DNA of 64,000 nt from Nitrospira sp. (GTDB lineage Bacteria; Nitrospirota; Nitrospiria; Nitrospirales; Nitrospiraceae): positions 52,343-116,342 of the forward strand of contig JAOUHJ010000004.1 in NCBI GenBank assembly GCA_029865225.1. Reading direction: 5' to 3'. This document shows, one piece after another, positions 62,656-64,000 of this stretch. A program made the translations under genes and the position numbers. Positions within the stretch are counted from its first letter, which is position 1. The number at the start of each line of letters is the position of its first letter. The notes under the pieces are model-generated. The model worked only from the letters and a program-made list of their open reading frames with translations. It made no database searches and was not told where the DNA came from.

Positions 62656-63098
62656 GAATGAGTCCCTGGTTCCCGTCTCGGAACGACTCGTCCTTCTTCC
62701 AAGTCTTGCAGATCCGACCAAGCGGTGATGTCGGTGCGTGAGGGATCAATGGCAACCAGGTATTTCTTGAATCGGGCTGCGCTGTCAGGGGAACTCGGCC
62801 CGCGTGCCAACAACTTCTGATTCCATTCTTCCAATTCAGCAGGCCGGTGCGGCTTGGCTTGCTTCTCAAACCAAGTGACGACTCCTTCATCGGTCTGGTT
62901 GGCTTTGACGGCAGCCGTGAACTGTTCGCTGGTGATGCCGGCAAACTCCAGCAGCCGATCGTCCATCGGGCAGGGATAGATGTACTCACCTTCGGTGCCG
63001 GCGAGCACAGCACGGCACTTGTCGATCATGCGAGCCAAATGGGCATAGCCTGCCAGTTTGAACCGCATGCTACGGGGGAAGTCTTGCCGTAAATCCAT
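62649..63098 (-). CDS. DUF5069 family protein
   Basis: 149 aa, full-length DUF5069: LRQDFPRSMRFKLAGYAHLA, RMIDKCRAVLAGTEGEYIYP and LEFAGITSEQFTAAVKA, then WFEKQAKPHRPAELEEWN. Function unknown. It overlaps the convergent dehydrogenase gene by a few bases at its 3' end and starts 5 nt after the DUF3386 gene, so the two are probably co-transcribed. Confidence 0.82.
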   Translation of the reverse strand: MDLRQDFPRSMRFKLAGYAHLARMIDKCRAVLAGTEGEYIYPCPMDDRLLEFAGITSEQFTAAVKANQTDEGVVTWFEKQAKPHRPAELEEWNQKLLARGPSSPDSAARFKKYLVAIDPSRTDITAWSDLQDLEEGRVVPRREPGTHSQ

Positions 63099-63103
63099 CG
63101 TTG

Positions 63104-63778
63104 CTAAAGCAACTTGTGATTCTTGAACGTGAGGTTTTTCACGATGACCTGATTGTTTTCGTAGGTGATGATCCGCCTAGTGGCCGGCAGGTCGCATGCT
63201 CCGACACGGATATGAGTGTCCGTGAAGCTCTCGACATTGGTGAGTTTCCCATCGGTGGGTGAATAGTAGTAGACCGTGTACTTGGTCGTGAGATGTTTCT
63301 GGTCCTGCGTGACGGCGCTTTCTTCCACGTTGATCGTAAACGCAAAAGGATTCATGCCGGGATGAGCCATTTTTCGGTTGATCTGGGTGATGCGGTTGTT
63401 GTTCACCCGGTAGAAGGAATTCGAGCCATGGATCGTCAGCTTGGTCCCGAACGGATGGCCGTCTTCTTCCATCGTGAGTGAGTACTTTCCATCCGATTCC
63501 TCGAAGGTGCGCGGACCGCGATGGACTGCGATCATACCGAGTTGTTCCTGAGCCCACTTTTGGATCTCGCTGTCCCCCAGCTGAACCGAGACCTCGCGCG
63601 GACTCTTGACCATGACCGAACCGCTGGTTTCTTTCCCGTTCACATTCACGGTGAGGTCGGCAGTAAAACCCTGAAAGTCTTTTGGCCAACGAGCGGTTGC
63701 TTCAAAGGCCCGCCGAAGGAGGTCTCGGGCCTGAGGGTCGTCGGCTACAGTGGAAGGTGCGTGTGTCGGCTGCATCAT
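63104..63778 (-). CDS. DUF3386 family protein
   Basis: 224 aa, DUF3386 along most of its length: ARDLLRRAFEATARWPKDFQ, GFTADLTVNVNG, REVSVQLGDSEIQKWAQEQL, HRGPRTFEESDGKYSLTMEE and DTHIRVGACDLPATRRI. Best known from cyanobacteria; beta-rich, function unknown, no signal peptide seen. GGAG precedes the ATG at 63778. Confidence 0.82.
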   Translation of the reverse strand: MMQPTHAPSTVADDPQARDLLRRAFEATARWPKDFQGFTADLTVNVNGKETSGSVMVKSPREVSVQLGDSEIQKWAQEQLGMIAVHRGPRTFEESDGKYSLTMEEDGHPFGTKLTIHGSNSFYRVNNNRITQINRKMAHPGMNPFAFTINVEESAVTQDQKHLTTKYTVYYYSPTDGKLTNVESFTDTHIRVGACDLPATRRIITYENNQVIVKNLTFKNHKLL

Positions 63779-63936
63779 GAATCTCCTCTCATAAAAGTCA
63801 CTGGATTATCTGTAGTTATACCGGGATCGTGAGCCAAGGCTCAAGCCTCAAATCCACATGATCGAGGGGTAGATCCTAGTGTAGTGCGTCATAAATAGAT
63901 TGACAATCAATTCCGGCGAGCGCTATCTTCTGCCCC

Positions 63937-64000
63937 ATGCATCGGGCCCCAGCGATTCTCCTGTCGTCCGCAGAACGATCGACGTTGACCGCATGGGCCA
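63937..64000 (+). CDS. IS630-type transposase, 5' end only
   Basis: Twenty-one codons before the right edge: ILLSSAERSTLTAWA after the ATG resembles the start of IS630-family transposases (helix-turn-helix after 'iLS.eeR..L..wA'). The region before it (63878-63905, TAGTGCGTCATAAATAG) may hold the terminal repeat. Too short for certainty. Confidence 0.45.
   Translation, partial: MHRAPAILLSSAERSTLTAWA

Noticed and set aside
61810..62721. A 303-codon frame antisense to the dehydrogenase at 62029
   Set aside because: The plus-strand product has a clear NAD-binding motif and the antisense product has no recognisable feature.
1..64000. CRISPR array or rRNA genes
   Set aside because: No regularly spaced direct repeats and no rRNA-like sequence noticed anywhere in the window.

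Overview
The window looks like a Nitrospira-type (Nitrospirota) chromosome. This is inferred from gene content and a distinctive family of intergenic palindromes; there is no rRNA or marker gene to prove it. It carries about 45 real genes, one tRNA and a dense set of mobile elements.

Left third (1-22329): a genomic island whose right end is a tyrosine integrase running into the 3' half of tRNA-Phe(GAA). Its cargo is a minus-strand Tc (ABC) toxin locus. In transcription order it has a giant fused TcB-TcC/Rhs protein (2599 aa) with an unassigned C-terminal tip, a 105-aa gene coupled to it by a TGATG overlap (candidate immunity protein), a 349-aa two-helix membrane protein of unknown function, and a TcA subunit with four N-terminal peptidoglycan-binding repeats that runs off the left edge. 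An NlpC/P60-type amidase lies upstream. An IS3-family element and a decayed DUF72 gene sit between cargo and integrase.

Centre (22517-41442): an IS30 element lies just upstream of the tRNA. It is followed by an outer-membrane barrel protein, a Ski2-like helicase split into two genes in swapped order (RecA2 half first), glgC, a CzcCBA-like heavy-metal RND efflux operon, a HEAT-repeat protein, peptide deformylase and an MsbA-like ABC exporter. Then come small Cys-rich genes present in one intact and two decayed copies, and an endonuclease/exonuclease/phosphatase-fold lipoprotein.

Mobile patch (41520-45599): an IS256-family element is broken by a frameshift and by a 109-bp MITE with TA duplication. 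Next is an IS1202/ISNCY-type element flanked by a perfect 16-bp direct repeat, then a Phd/RelE toxin-antitoxin pair.

Right third (45634-64000): a two-part sulfur-carrier locus carries ThiS-like protein and CysM, then a MoeB-like E1, then threonine synthase, MoaD-like protein, NIL protein, MoeB-like E1 and a JAMM peptidase. Two long self-complementary repeats separate its parts. This suggests protein-thiocarboxylate synthesis of cysteine and perhaps homocysteine. After it come a PLD-like protein, a run of FAD monooxygenase, degenerate nucleotidyltransferase, TPM and DsbA-like genes, a DUF4160/DUF2442 pair trapped inside a duplication of the dsbA-like 3' end, assorted enzymes, an HD-GYP regulator, and the start of an IS630-type transposase at the right edge.
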